This document shows, piece after piece, positions 7,329 to 15,176 of a stretch of 64,000 nucleotides of DNA. Each line of letters starts with the position of its first letter. Positions within the stretch are counted from its first letter, which is position 1. Made by a program: the position numbers and the translations under genes. This DNA is from Pseudomonadota bacterium (GTDB taxonomy: Bacteria; Pseudomonadota; Gammaproteobacteria; Pseudomonadales; Moraxellaceae), in NCBI GenBank assembly GCA_021804565.1, contig JAJZHK010000008.1:1-64000 (forward strand). Direction: 5' to 3'. The notes beneath the pieces were generated by a model. That model was not told the origin of the DNA, made no database searches, and saw only the letters and a list, made by a program, of their open reading frames with translations.

Positions 7329-8507
7329 ATGACCGTTCTTGCGCTCAATGCCGGCTCCTCCAGCCTCAAATTCAGCCTTTACGAAGTCAAAGACCTCTCC
7401 CACCCCTGCCTGCACGGCGTGCTCGACGGCCTGCAACCGCAAGGGCAGCCTTGCCTGCAGCTGCGCAGTGCAGACCACGTCGAACAAAAAAACCTCAGCG
7501 GTGATGCCGAAGAGGTCTTTGCCAGCACCTTGTCCCAGCTCGCTGCATGGGCACAAGGACGTGCTACGCCGCTGCAAGCGCTGGCCCACCGGGTCGTCCA
7601 TGGCGGACAGAACTACCGCCAACCGGTGCGTGTCGATGCACAGGTGCTGCGCGATCTGGCCGAGCTGACCCCCCTGGCCCCACTCCATCAGCCGCACAAC
7701 CTGCTTGGGATAGAGCGGGCCTCGGCGGTCTTTCCAGGCCTGCCGCAAATCGCCGTCTTCGATACCGCCTTCCATGCCGGGCTGTCGGCCGTCGAGCGCA
7801 CTTACGCGCTGCCGGCGCGCTGGCGTGAAGCCGGCATCCAGCGTTATGGCTTTCACGGCTTGTCCTATACCTACCTCTGCCAGCGCTTGGCTGAGCTCGC
7901 ACCTGGCCATGGCCCCCGCGTGCTGCTTGCCCATCTGGGCAATGGTGCCAGTGCCTGTGCCGTGCATGGCGGCCGTAGTGTCGCAACCAGCATGGGATTT
8001 TCTGCCCTCGAAGGGCTGGTGATGGGCACCCGTACCGGCAATATCGATGCCGGCGCCCTCCTCTTCCTGCTCGAACAGGGTTTGCAGCATGACCAGATCC
8101 AAAGCCTGCTTTACCGTGAAAGCGGACTGCTCGGCCTATCCGGACTGAGCGCCGACATGCGCACCTTACGCGCATCAGCGAGCCCTGCAGCACGCTTGGC
8201 CATCGAGGTCTTCACCCACCGTCTGCTCAAGGAGCTGGGCGGACTGGCAGCTTTGCTCGGCGGTGTCGACGTGCTGGTCTTCAGTGGTGGCATCGGTGAG
8301 CACGATGCGCAACTGCGCACCGACATCCTGCAAGGTCTGGCTTATCTGGGGGCTCGTCTCGATGCCGAAAAGCAGCAACAGCTGCAAGGTGAAGGCTGTA
8401 TCAGCCACGCTGACAGCCGTATCGCCGTCTGGGTCATCCCCACCGACGAAGAACAGGTCATGGCCCGTGCGGCCATCGCGATCCTCGGACTGCAAGGCCG
8501 CAGCTAG
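7329..8507 (+). CDS. ackA: Acetate kinase
   Basis: 392 residues with the family's motifs in order: N-terminal LNAGSSSLKF, HRVVHGG, the substrate segment AVFDTAFHAGL, RYGFHGLSY, HLGNGASACA, MGTRTGNIDAG and the C-terminal FSGGIGEHDAQLR. It makes acetate plus ATP from acetyl phosphate, or the reverse. The start is ATG 3 bases after the phosphotransacetylase stop, so the two are co-translated. It converges on phaC with 12 bases between stops; a GGCCGC/GCGGCC hairpin spans the ackA stop but has no T tract. Normal length. Confidence 0.95.
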   Translation: MTVLALNAGSSSLKFSLYEVKDLSHPCLHGVLDGLQPQGQPCLQLRSADHVEQKNLSGDAEEVFASTLSQLAAWAQGRATPLQALAHRVVHGGQNYRQPVRVDAQVLRDLAELTPLAPLHQPHNLLGIERASAVFPGLPQIAVFDTAFHAGLSAVERTYALPARWREAGIQRYGFHGLSYTYLCQRLAELAPGHGPRVLLAHLGNGASACAVHGGRSVATSMGFSALEGLVMGTRTGNIDAGALLFLLEQGLQHDQIQSLLYRESGLLGLSGLSADMRTLRASASPAARLAIEVFTHRLLKELGGLAALLGGVDVLVFSGGIGEHDAQLRTDILQGLAYLGARLDAEKQQQLQGEGCISHADSRIAVWVIPTDEEQVMARAAIAILGLQGRS

Positions 8508-8519
8508 CGGCCTGCAGCC

Positions 8520-10298
8520 TTAAGCCGAGAGCGCCTGCGCGGCACTGACGCGCACATAGGAGCCTGGCGCGTCACCGAGATCGCGCAGCGGTGTTCTCGC
8601 CGCCACCTTCTGCCCACCATAGGCCGCCTGCCATTGTGACCAGGGCAACCACCAGCTCTCTCCAGCATGGTACTGAGCCTGGGCAAACCACTCGCTCGCC
8701 TGGGCCGGCAAAGCCTCATGCCGGTAGTGACCATAGCGTCCCCCCGGGGCATTGAGCACCCCAGCGACGTGTCCGGACTCACCCAGAACGAACTCGACAG
8801 GCCCTGCATAGAGCTGGGTGCTGGCATAACAGCCCGGCCACTTGGCGATATGATCTTGCAGGCTGGCATAGACAAAAACGGGTGTCCGCACCTGGCGCAG
8901 ATCGATCTTCTCCCCGGCGATGGTCAAAGCACCAGGCTGACGCAGCAGGTTGTCGGTGTACAGCTGGCGCAAGAAAAACTTGTGCACGGCTGCCGCAACA
9001 TTGGTGCTGTCGGTATTCCAGTACAACATATCGAAAGGCACCGGACGCTCGCCCTTGAGATAGTTCTGGATATAGTAGTTCCAGTAGAGATCGTTCTCGC
9101 GCAGGATGCTGAAGGTGACCGCCAGCATACGCCCGTCGAGTACCCCCTGCCGGTCCAGCTCCTGCTCGAGAGCGTTGAGGATGGCGTCATCGATGAACAC
9201 CCCGATATCACCGGTATCGCTGAAATCAGCCAAGGTGGCCAGCTGTGTCGCCGAAGCGATGCGCTGAGACTGACCACGGGCCGCCAGCCAGGCCAGGGTG
9301 ATGCTGAGCAGGATGCCGCCTGCACAGTAACCGAGCACATTGGCATCGGCAATCCCGGTCTGCTCCTGTAGGACGTCCAGCGCCGCCAGCAGTCCACGCT
9401 GCATATAGTCTTCGATGCCCATATCGTGCATCTCCCGGCCGGGGTTGACCCAGGAGATCATGAACACGGTATGTCCCTGCTCACAGATCCAGCGCGCCAG
9501 GGACTGCCTGGCACTCAGATCGAGCACATAAAACTTGTTGATCCAGGGCGGTACGATCAGCAGGGGCCGTTCATAGACCTGCTCGCTACGCGGCGCATAC
9601 TGGATCAGTTCGATGAGTTCATTGCGGAACACGACCTTGCCCGGCGTCGTTGCCAGATCCACACCGATCTCGAAGGCCGAGCGATCGGTCATGGTGATGT
9701 TGAGGGTATCAGCGCTGTTTTTCATATCTTCGACCAGCTGCTGCATCCCCTTCACCAGATTCTGCCCGCCCGACTCCATGGTCAGACGCAACATCTCCGG
9801 ATTGCTCCAGAGAAAGTTGCTGGGGGCCATGGCACTGACCCACTGTCGTGTCATAAAGCGCAGGCGCTGCAAGGTTTTTTCATCCATGCCCTGCACCTGA
9901 TCGAGCATCTGCATCAGCTGCTGGCTGATCAAAAGATAGGTTTGCTGCAGATAACTGAACCAGGGATGATCATGCCAGTCCTGCGCCTCGAAGCGACGGT
10001 CACCCTTGCTCGCTTGAACCAGCTCAGGAGCCGCCTTGCCGGCCATACGCAAGAGAAAATTCTGCCACAACTCCTGGTGCTGCTGCCAAAAGGACATCTG
10101 CTGACCCAGCATGTCTCCAGGCTGCTGTGTCCACTGGCGATTAAAAAGCTCACGATAAGCATCAAAGGTCTCAAAGAGCAGAGGCCAGCGCGTCGGGTGC
10201 TCCTGCATACCGAGCACCCCGCGCGCCATCATGCTCATCATCTCGCCCCACAGACTGCTATCGCCACCCTGTTCGGCTCTATCTTTTGATACGGACAT
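8520..10298 (-). CDS. phaC: Class I poly(3-hydroxyalkanoate) synthase
   Basis: 592 residues, the size of class I synthases. The alpha/beta-hydrolase core carries the lipase-like box VLGYCAGG with nucleophile C325, and D482 (SLQDHIAKW) and H510 (ESGHVAGVLNAPG) complete the triad. The family signature LLIVPPWINKFYVLDL precedes the nucleophile. It polymerises (R)-3-hydroxyacyl-CoA on the granule surface. Its ATG is 4 bases after the phasin stop with no clear ribosome site of its own, so translation is probably coupled to phaP. No phaA, phaB, phaE or phaR occurs in the window. Adjacent MaoC could feed it from beta-oxidation (inference). Confidence 0.95.
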   Translation of the reverse strand: MSVSKDRAEQGGDSSLWGEMMSMMARGVLGMQEHPTRWPLLFETFDAYRELFNRQWTQQPGDMLGQQMSFWQQHQELWQNFLLRMAGKAAPELVQASKGDRRFEAQDWHDHPWFSYLQQTYLLISQQLMQMLDQVQGMDEKTLQRLRFMTRQWVSAMAPSNFLWSNPEMLRLTMESGGQNLVKGMQQLVEDMKNSADTLNITMTDRSAFEIGVDLATTPGKVVFRNELIELIQYAPRSEQVYERPLLIVPPWINKFYVLDLSARQSLARWICEQGHTVFMISWVNPGREMHDMGIEDYMQRGLLAALDVLQEQTGIADANVLGYCAGGILLSITLAWLAARGQSQRIASATQLATLADFSDTGDIGVFIDDAILNALEQELDRQGVLDGRMLAVTFSILRENDLYWNYYIQNYLKGERPVPFDMLYWNTDSTNVAAAVHKFFLRQLYTDNLLRQPGALTIAGEKIDLRQVRTPVFVYASLQDHIAKWPGCYASTQLYAGPVEFVLGESGHVAGVLNAPGGRYGHYRHEALPAQASEWFAQAQYHAGESWWLPWSQWQAAYGGQKVAARTPLRDLGDAPGSYVRVSAAQALSA

Positions 10299-10302
10299 GA
10301 TA

Positions 10303-10692
10303 TCAGGCCTTGCTCGTTGCCTTGGTCTTGGCCTCCGCAGCCGCAGCCGGCTGTGTCGCCTGCTGGTAAGCCTGACCCATCACTGCGCTCAAGTCGGTAC
10401 GCAACTGATTGCCGATGTCGGTCAGCCGCTCTGCGTCCTTGAGCAGCATCTGGCTCAGCTCGCTCAGCAACTGCGTCTGCTGCGCCTGGAACTGGCTCAG
10501 CGATTCGACATCCTTGACCGCACTGACCGCATGCAGCTGGCGCAAGCCCAGTTCGGCATAGTTACGTGCCGTGCTCAGGGAGTACTCGGTCACCCGCTCG
10601 AGGTTGCCCACCCAGGCGCGATTGATCGCATGCAAAGGGTCGGTCAACTTCTTGGCCTGTTCTTTGAAGGTGTCGCTAAAAAGAGTGTTCAT
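10303..10692 (-). CDS. phaP: Phasin, PHA granule-associated protein
   Basis: 129 residues from ATG 10692 with GGAGATG upstream. Almost entirely amphipathic helix (FKEQAKKLTDPLHAINRAWV, then NYAELGLRQLHAVSAVKDVE) followed by an Ala/Lys-rich tail ending KTKATSKA, as in the phasin_2 family. Phasins coat PHA granules and control their number and size. It is the first gene of the phaP-phaC pair. The 230 bases upstream, to tRNA-Thr, contain no gene; TTGATG near 10800 on the minus strand is a possible -35 but I see no convincing -10. Confidence 0.85.
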   Translation of the reverse strand: MNTLFSDTFKEQAKKLTDPLHAINRAWVGNLERVTEYSLSTARNYAELGLRQLHAVSAVKDVESLSQFQAQQTQLLSELSQMLLKDAERLTDIGNQLRTDLSAVMGQAYQQATQPAAAAEAKTKATSKA

Positions 10693-10921
10693 GATCATCT
10701 CCATCTGATGTTTGAAACCCGATCCAACGCCGTGAGGCAGGCATCCGCCGCACCTCACATCACCAGTGTCTACCTCCAAAATGACAATGTATTGACATGC
10801 ATCAAGCCGGATGCCGAGCTGACCATGAATTCATAGCAGGCGAGCGAGCTCACCGCAAAAGCACCGATGCGGGCAAAAACATGCGAGATGGCCAGGGAGG
10901 CCTGCAGGGGGTGCAGCAGAT

Positions 10922-10997
10922 TGGTGCCGACAGTAGGAATCGAACCCACGACCTTCTGATTACAAATCAGCTGCTCTACCATCTGAGCTATGCCGGC
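10922..10997 (-). tRNA. tRNA-Thr (anticodon TGT), CCA encoded
   Basis: On the minus strand the acceptor stem GCCGGCA pairs with TGTCGGC (one G-T), the anticodon loop is TTTGTAA giving TGT, the T-arm contains GGTTCGATTCC, and discriminator A is followed by encoded CCA. Length 76. A tRNA-Thr(TGT) beside the SPOR-coaX-birA genes is also the order in Pseudomonas. Confidence 0.97.
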
Positions 10998-11054
10998 CAA
11001 GGCAGGAGGACGGCATTATAGGAGTCGGACTGGGCCTTGTCGAGACAGCCGGTC

Positions 11055-11714
11055 TCACGAACAGCTGATGTCCTCGGCATGCAGGTGCGCATGGTGCTGC
11101 ACCCAGCGCTGCAGCTTGACCTGATCCTCAGGGGTCACCGGTTGCACAAAGATCCAGACCTGGCTGTCAGGCACCATCTCGGCGCGCGATTCGGCCGTAT
11201 AACCCTGGGCCGACAGCTTCTGCATGAGTTGGACCGCTGCGTCATCGCTATGGTAGTGCCCCAGAGAGATCGCTCCTGCAAACCCGCCCTGATCGATGAC
11301 CTCGGCCTCATGGCCCTGGGCACGCAGACGTGCCGCCATGGCCTCGGCATCGGCGATGTATTGCACCGGCGGCATATACACCCAGACCCCGTGCCCACTG
11401 CTGTCCTGCGGACGTGACAAAGCCACCAGTCCTTGCGTCTTCAGCGAGGTGCGCGCGACCTCCCCCTCGGACGGACTGAACGGACCGACCAGGACACAGG
11501 CCGGCGCTTCGCCGGTCGAAGCTGCAGCCGCGGTGAGCGGGCTGGCGATCAAATCTTTAGCAGGCACCGCAGCTTCATTGCCGTGATAGAGCTGCAAACC
11601 TGGCAAAGCACTCTTCTGCTGCAAATCGACCGGCGCCGGCGGCGCATCGAAGTAGGTCTCATAGGCCCAATACACGCCATTGAGCACAACAAGCAGAGCA
11701 AAAATCCATGCCAT
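11055..11714 (-). CDS. SPOR-domain membrane-anchored protein
   Basis: 219 residues. One N-terminal membrane segment (WIFALLVVLNGVYWAYETYF), a Pro/Ala-rich periplasmic linker, and a C-terminal SPOR-like half (about 90-205) that includes ACVLVGPFSPSEGEVA and VWVYMPPVQYIADAEAMAAR. SPOR domains bind glycan strands stripped of stem peptides at the division site. The weaker conservation of the second repeat leaves the ligand uncertain. It lies downstream of coaX on the same strand with 26 bases between, as in Pseudomonas, and probably shares its transcript. Confidence 0.75.
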   Translation of the reverse strand: MAWIFALLVVLNGVYWAYETYFDAPPAPVDLQQKSALPGLQLYHGNEAAVPAKDLIASPLTAAAASTGEAPACVLVGPFSPSEGEVARTSLKTQGLVALSRPQDSSGHGVWVYMPPVQYIADAEAMAARLRAQGHEAEVIDQGGFAGAISLGHYHSDDAAVQLMQKLSAQGYTAESRAEMVPDSQVWIFVQPVTPEDQVKLQRWVQHHAHLHAEDISCS

Positions 11715-11740
11715 GAGTCATATCCTGCCAAAACACGTCC

Positions 11741-12496
11741 TTAGAGTGGCACAGCTGCGCCGGCTCCGCAATCTTGCCCCCAACGCAACAGCCCCCAGAG
11801 GACCAGATCCGGTTCCAGCTCCAGCTGGGCAGCGCTCCAGGGCTCCTGCAGTGCGGCGCTACCACCTCCGGTCAGCACCAGGCGCGGCGGCTTGTGGCTG
11901 CGTTGTTGCAGCTGTGCGTACGCCTGCTGGACGGCAGCCTGCTGCGCCAGCTGCAGGCCGGCCAGCACCGCATCATGGGTGTTACGCGCAAAGCCTGAGG
12001 AACGCAGTGCTGGCTCCGGGCGGATACGCACCCGCGCCGTATGCCTTTGCAGGGCATCGAGCATCAGCGCTGTACCGGGCAGAATATAACCGCCCAGGTG
12101 TTGGCCCTCGGCATCCAGGGCATCGATGGTCAAGGCAGTGCCGGCGTCGACCACCAGGGCGGCCCCCGGACGCCGGGCAGCCGCCAGCAAAGCCAGCCAG
12201 CGATCGACACCCAGGGTTGTCGGCTGCTCATAAGCGTTATGCACCCCCGCTGCATAAGCGCAGCTCCGCGCCAGGCGCACGGGTACCGGCCACAGGGCTT
12301 GCAAGCGATCCCGCAAGGCCGCTTCGCTGGCGCCGTCACGAACACAGCTCACCCACACTTCTTGCGGCGGGCGTGTCTCCCAGGCGGGTGCCGGTGCATC
12401 ACCAGCCAGCACCTCGGCACGCCGACCGGCGAGCAGATCCTCGTCAAAGATCCATTTCAGCCGACTGTTGCCGACATCAAGCAGCAGGATCGCCAC
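11741..12496 (-). CDS. coaX: Type III pantothenate kinase
   Basis: 251 residues with the CoaX phosphate-1 motif LLLDVGNSRLKW at the N-terminus, a substrate segment GVDRWLALLAAARR, and the phosphate-2 motif VVDAGTALTIDAL, then LGGYILPG. It phosphorylates pantothenate in the first step of coenzyme A synthesis and needs a monovalent cation. Start ATG 12496 lies 20 bases inside the end of birA, so the two are coupled. CoaX is the non-homologous replacement of CoaA; no coaA is visible here. Confidence 0.93.
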   Translation of the reverse strand: MAILLLDVGNSRLKWIFDEDLLAGRRAEVLAGDAPAPAWETRPPQEVWVSCVRDGASEAALRDRLQALWPVPVRLARSCAYAAGVHNAYEQPTTLGVDRWLALLAAARRPGAALVVDAGTALTIDALDAEGQHLGGYILPGTALMLDALQRHTARVRIRPEPALRSSGFARNTHDAVLAGLQLAQQAAVQQAYAQLQQRSHKPPRLVLTGGGSAALQEPWSAAQLELEPDLVLWGLLRWGQDCGAGAAVPL

Positions 12497-13445
12497 GCAG
12501 CGTCACCTCCCCACTATTGATCTCGAGCCACTGCCCCATGCTCTCGATACAGAGCGCCCCTGTAGCGCTGACACCACGCCCCCAGCCCTGGATGCGTTCC
12601 TGGCCTCGCCAGGCCTGCACGGGCTGATCCCGCAAAACGTCCAGGGCGGCATAGTCGGCTTGAAAAGCAGCGAAGCCCTGCCGGGCAAACACAAGACAGG
12701 CCGTCTGCAAGGCTAAAACCAGTCGCTCCGCCAAGAGCTGGCGCGAGATATCAACAGCACAGTCGGCGAGACTGATCGCGTTTTGATCGATGCGTTGCCG
12801 GTCGTCCTGGCTAAGATGGTGGTTGAGGCCCAGGCCGATCACCACCTGACTCGGACCCGATGCATCGCCGGCCAGCTCGACCAGCAGGCCCCCCAATTTG
12901 CAGCCATCGATCTGAATGTCATTGGGCCATTTCAGTCCTACCCGCCGGGTCGGCAAAATCGCGTTGACACAGCCGGCCACCGCCACCCCCAGCGCCAGAC
13001 TGAGGCCGGCCAGCTCACTCGCCGCCTGCTCGAAACGCCAACCCAAACTCCCCATGAAGTTACAGGCGTAGGGGGAGTACCAGCTGCGACCATGGCGCCC
13101 GCGGCCTTGCGTCTGACTCTCCGCCAAGACCACCAGAGCATGCCCCTGGCCACGGCTGAAGGCGGCGAAGACATCGGCATTGGTCGAGGCGGTCTCTTCG
13201 TGCACGCAGACCTGCAGGCCGTGTGGCGCCAGAGCCTGCGCCAGGGCCTGCTCGTCGAGCCACTCGATAGGCGGCTCCAGGCGATAGCCGTGGGCGGCGG
13301 CGGTCTGCAGGTTCCAGCCCTTGTCGCGCAGGGCCTGCACCTGCTTCCAGACCGCCGCCCGCGAGATGCCCAAGGACTGACCAAGTTCCTCACCCGAGCG
13401 CCACTCACCGCTCGCCAGCAGCCGGAGCAAGGGCGAGGCTTTCAC
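12477..13445 (-). CDS. birA: Biotin-protein ligase / biotin repressor
   Basis: 322 residues from GTG 13445. An N-terminal winged helix (EELGQSLGISRAAVWKQVQA) marks the bifunctional repressor form. The ligase domain has the biotinyl-AMP loop GRGRHGRSWYSP and KWPNDIQIDG. It attaches biotin to AccB, whose gene is at 47169 in this window, and represses biotin synthesis genes. The GTG overlaps the TGA of the upstream binding-protein gene (GTGA), which fixes both the start and coupling; the length matches the 320 or so expected. Confidence 0.93.
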   Translation of the reverse strand: MKASPLLRLLASGEWRSGEELGQSLGISRAAVWKQVQALRDKGWNLQTAAAHGYRLEPPIEWLDEQALAQALAPHGLQVCVHEETASTNADVFAAFSRGQGHALVVLAESQTQGRGRHGRSWYSPYACNFMGSLGWRFEQAASELAGLSLALGVAVAGCVNAILPTRRVGLKWPNDIQIDGCKLGGLLVELAGDASGPSQVVIGLGLNHHLSQDDRQRIDQNAISLADCAVDISRQLLAERLVLALQTACLVFARQGFAAFQADYAALDVLRDQPVQAWRGQERIQGWGRGVSATGALCIESMGQWLEINSGEVTLRGDPAA

Positions 13446-14590
13446 CGACGCCCCCCCACCGTCAGCTGCGGCTGCCAATGCCCGGCCACCACCTTGTAAA
13501 GGGTGACCGGACCATCCGCCAGATCGCCGTGCGCATCAAACGAGATGTCACCGGTCACCCCGGCATAATGACGCGTCGCCGCCACCGCCGGCAAAACCTT
13601 GGCGGCATCCGTCGACTGGACTTTTTGCATGGCCGCAACGAGCACGCCGACCGCATCATAGGCATAAGGCGCATAGTTTTGTATGGGGCCAAAGCGCTGC
13701 TCGAAGCGGGCCTTGAAAGCGGCTCCCTGGGGCATACGATCGAGCGGCAGGCCGGGCTTGGAAGCTATCGTGCCTTCGGCATCGGCGCCCGCCAGATGGA
13801 TGAACTCCGGGGTGCGCACGCCATCACCGCCGAGCAGCGGAATGTTCAGGCCCAGGCGATGCATCTGCTGCACCATCGGCGCGCCCTGCCCGTACATGCC
13901 GCCAAAAAACACCACATCCGGGTGCTGTCCGCCTATCCGTGTCAGGATCGCGGCAAAGTCATTGGACTTGTCGTCGGTGTACTCTCGATCGATGATCTGC
14001 GCACCCGCCGCTTGCGCCGCCTGGACAAATTCGTCCGCCAGGCCCTGGCCGTATGCGGTGCGGTCATCGATCACGGCGATACGGTGTGCGTGCAGGTCGT
14101 GCACGGCGTAGCTGCCCAAGGCATGACCCTGCTGGGCGTCATTGGCCATCAGGCGAAAGGTCGTCGCGTAACCCTGCTGGGTGTAACGTACAGCGGTCGC
14201 CGAAGGAGAAATCTGCGCAATACCCGCCGCCGCATAGATACGTGAGGCGGGGATGGAGGTGCCGGAGTTGAGATGACCGACCACCGCCAGCACCCCTTCA
14301 TCGACAAACTTCTGAGCCACCTGCGTCGCCACACGCGGATCGGCCTGATCGTCTTCACTGTCCAGGGCCAGCCGCAAGGGATGTCCGGCAATCAGGATAT
14401 GGCGCGCATTGACCTCATCGATCGCCAGCCGCACACCGTTTTCATTGTCTTTACCGATCGCCGCCTGCTGGCCGGTCAGTGGCGAAGCCTGACCGATCAG
14501 GACCGCACCGTGACGACCACCATCGTGATGGCAAGCGCTCAAGGCCAGCATCAAGACCATCCCGGCACAACCCCGCATATAGCGCACCAT
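13442..14590 (-). CDS. Branched-chain amino acid-type ABC substrate-binding lipoprotein
   Basis: 382 residues from ATG 14590 (GGATGTGA upstream). A lipoprotein signal ends LMLALSAC, with Cys about 20. The mature part is a Peripla_BP_6/LivK-type receptor: GQASPLTGQQAAIGKDNENG, DDQADPRVATQVAQKFVDEG, VVGHLNSGTS and AYDAVGVLVAAM. Such proteins capture branched-chain amino acids, amides or urea. No permease or ATPase gene is adjacent, so it is an orphan receptor. It is the first gene of an operon with birA and coaX, which is unusual. An 8-base inverted repeat (CTTCATGC/GCATGAAG, 14654-14679) lies in its leader. Confidence 0.85.
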   Translation of the reverse strand: MVRYMRGCAGMVLMLALSACHHDGGRHGAVLIGQASPLTGQQAAIGKDNENGVRLAIDEVNARHILIAGHPLRLALDSEDDQADPRVATQVAQKFVDEGVLAVVGHLNSGTSIPASRIYAAAGIAQISPSATAVRYTQQGYATTFRLMANDAQQGHALGSYAVHDLHAHRIAVIDDRTAYGQGLADEFVQAAQAAGAQIIDREYTDDKSNDFAAILTRIGGQHPDVVFFGGMYGQGAPMVQQMHRLGLNIPLLGGDGVRTPEFIHLAGADAEGTIASKPGLPLDRMPQGAAFKARFEQRFGPIQNYAPYAYDAVGVLVAAMQKVQSTDAAKVLPAVAATRHYAGVTGDISFDAHGDLADGPVTLYKVVAGHWQPQLTVGGRR

Positions 14591-14761
14591 GCTCACATCC
14601 TCTGTCGGCAAAGAAAGACAGCATTATGACGGAGCGACGGGACGGTGCAAGACCTTCATGCAGCAGCCGTGGCATGAAGCAGAAGCAGGAGGGGGGGATC
14701 AGCGACACAGACCACAGGCTGGACGGGGTGGGGCACGGCGTCCGCTCGAAAAAGGCGCAAT

Positions 14762-14791
14762 AAAAAATAAAAAAGGGCGGTTGCCCGCCCC
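14762..14791 (-). terminator. Rho-independent terminator of the Rsm-type small RNA
   Basis: On the minus strand GGGCGG-GCAA-CCGCCC (14775-14790) is followed at once by TTTTTTATTTTTT (14774-14762). A GC-rich stem with a long U tract is a textbook intrinsic terminator for leftward transcription. Nothing protein-coding ends here on this strand, which points to a non-coding transcript. Confidence 0.85.
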
Positions 14792-15034
14792 GTTTCGCTC
14801 TTGCCAGCATCCTGCCGACAAAGACGTAGCTTCCTTTCTTCTTCTTCCCTGAACTATCGCCATCCCGGCGAAGCATCCATGAACCTTCCTGGCATCTGTC
14901 CCTGGGTCTTGATCCTGAAGACCTTGGCCATCCTGGCCATCAGCATCCTGCCGACACAGCAAGACTATCAGGACGGCGCCAGAGGACAAGTGGGGGGTAG
15001 GCGAGGGCAAGCCCTGTCCCCCGTTTGCCCTCGC
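14768..15034 (-). ncRNA. CsrB/RsmZ-family CsrA-sequestering small RNA
   Basis: The minus strand between 14985 and 14800 holds ten GGA motifs in 185 bases, mostly of the form CAGGATG, CAGGGA or CAGGAAG, and several sit in hairpin loops: GGCC-AGGAT-GGCC (14926-14938), GTCTT-CAGGATC-AAGAC (14906-14922) and CGCC-GGGAT-GGCG (14858-14870). One more GGA lies in the loop of a 10-bp hairpin at 15001-15034. The transcript ends at a strong terminator. This is the architecture of CsrB/RsmY/RsmZ RNAs, which bind many CsrA/RsmA dimers. A perfect GacA box is upstream at 15127-15144. The 5' end is uncertain: TTGCGC-N17-TTTATT would start near 15034; TTGTCC-N16-TAGTCT would start near 14960. There is no credible reading frame. 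Confidence 0.85.
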
Positions 15035-15040
15035 TTTTTT
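15001..15040 (+). terminator. 10-bp hairpin followed by T6: plus-strand terminator or 5' hairpin of the small RNA
   Basis: GCGAGGGCAA (15001-15010) pairs perfectly with TTGCCCTCGC (15025-15034), then T6. Read rightward it is a perfect intrinsic terminator, yet no rightward gene ends here. Read leftward it would be a first stem with a GGGGGACAGGG loop containing GGA, and the T tract would instead be part of an AT-rich promoter. I cannot decide between the two. Confidence 0.45.
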
Positions 15041-15126
15041 AATAAAAAAATACAATGGCTTACGCGCAAAGACCCTGATCGGCCGACGACCATGGCTACA
15101 GCATTTTCAGCCATGACTGACGTCAT

Positions 15127-15144
15127 TGTAAGCATAGGCTTACA
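15127..15144. promoter_or_regulatory. GacA-binding upstream activating sequence
   Basis: TGTAAGCATAGGCTTACA is an exact match to the GacA consensus TGTAAG-N6-CTTACA, known from upstream of rsmX, rsmY and rsmZ. It lies about 100 to 175 bases upstream of the two possible starts of the small RNA, in the gap between it and the LysR gene. Control of the RNA by GacS/GacA (not in this window) follows from family knowledge. Confidence 0.85.
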
Positions 15145-15176
15145 CGGCCTCCGGTGATCCTTGGCCGGACACCGGC

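Noticed and set aside
8496-8512. GGCCGC-AGCTA-GCGGCC hairpin at the ackA stop as a terminator
   Set aside because: No T tract on either strand; the stem mostly overlaps codons and could be chance in GC-rich DNA.
10770-11021. Short open frames over tRNA-Thr
   Set aside because: They translate the tRNA (for example GIAQMVEQLICNQKVVGSIP-type strings), a known annotation artefact. The same applies to frames over tRNA-Pro at 39627-39851.
14451-15157. Open frames of 87-141 codons around the small RNA on both strands
   Set aside because: They have no ribosome sites or recognisable motifs and run through the terminator and GGA hairpins; the region fits a non-coding RNA.
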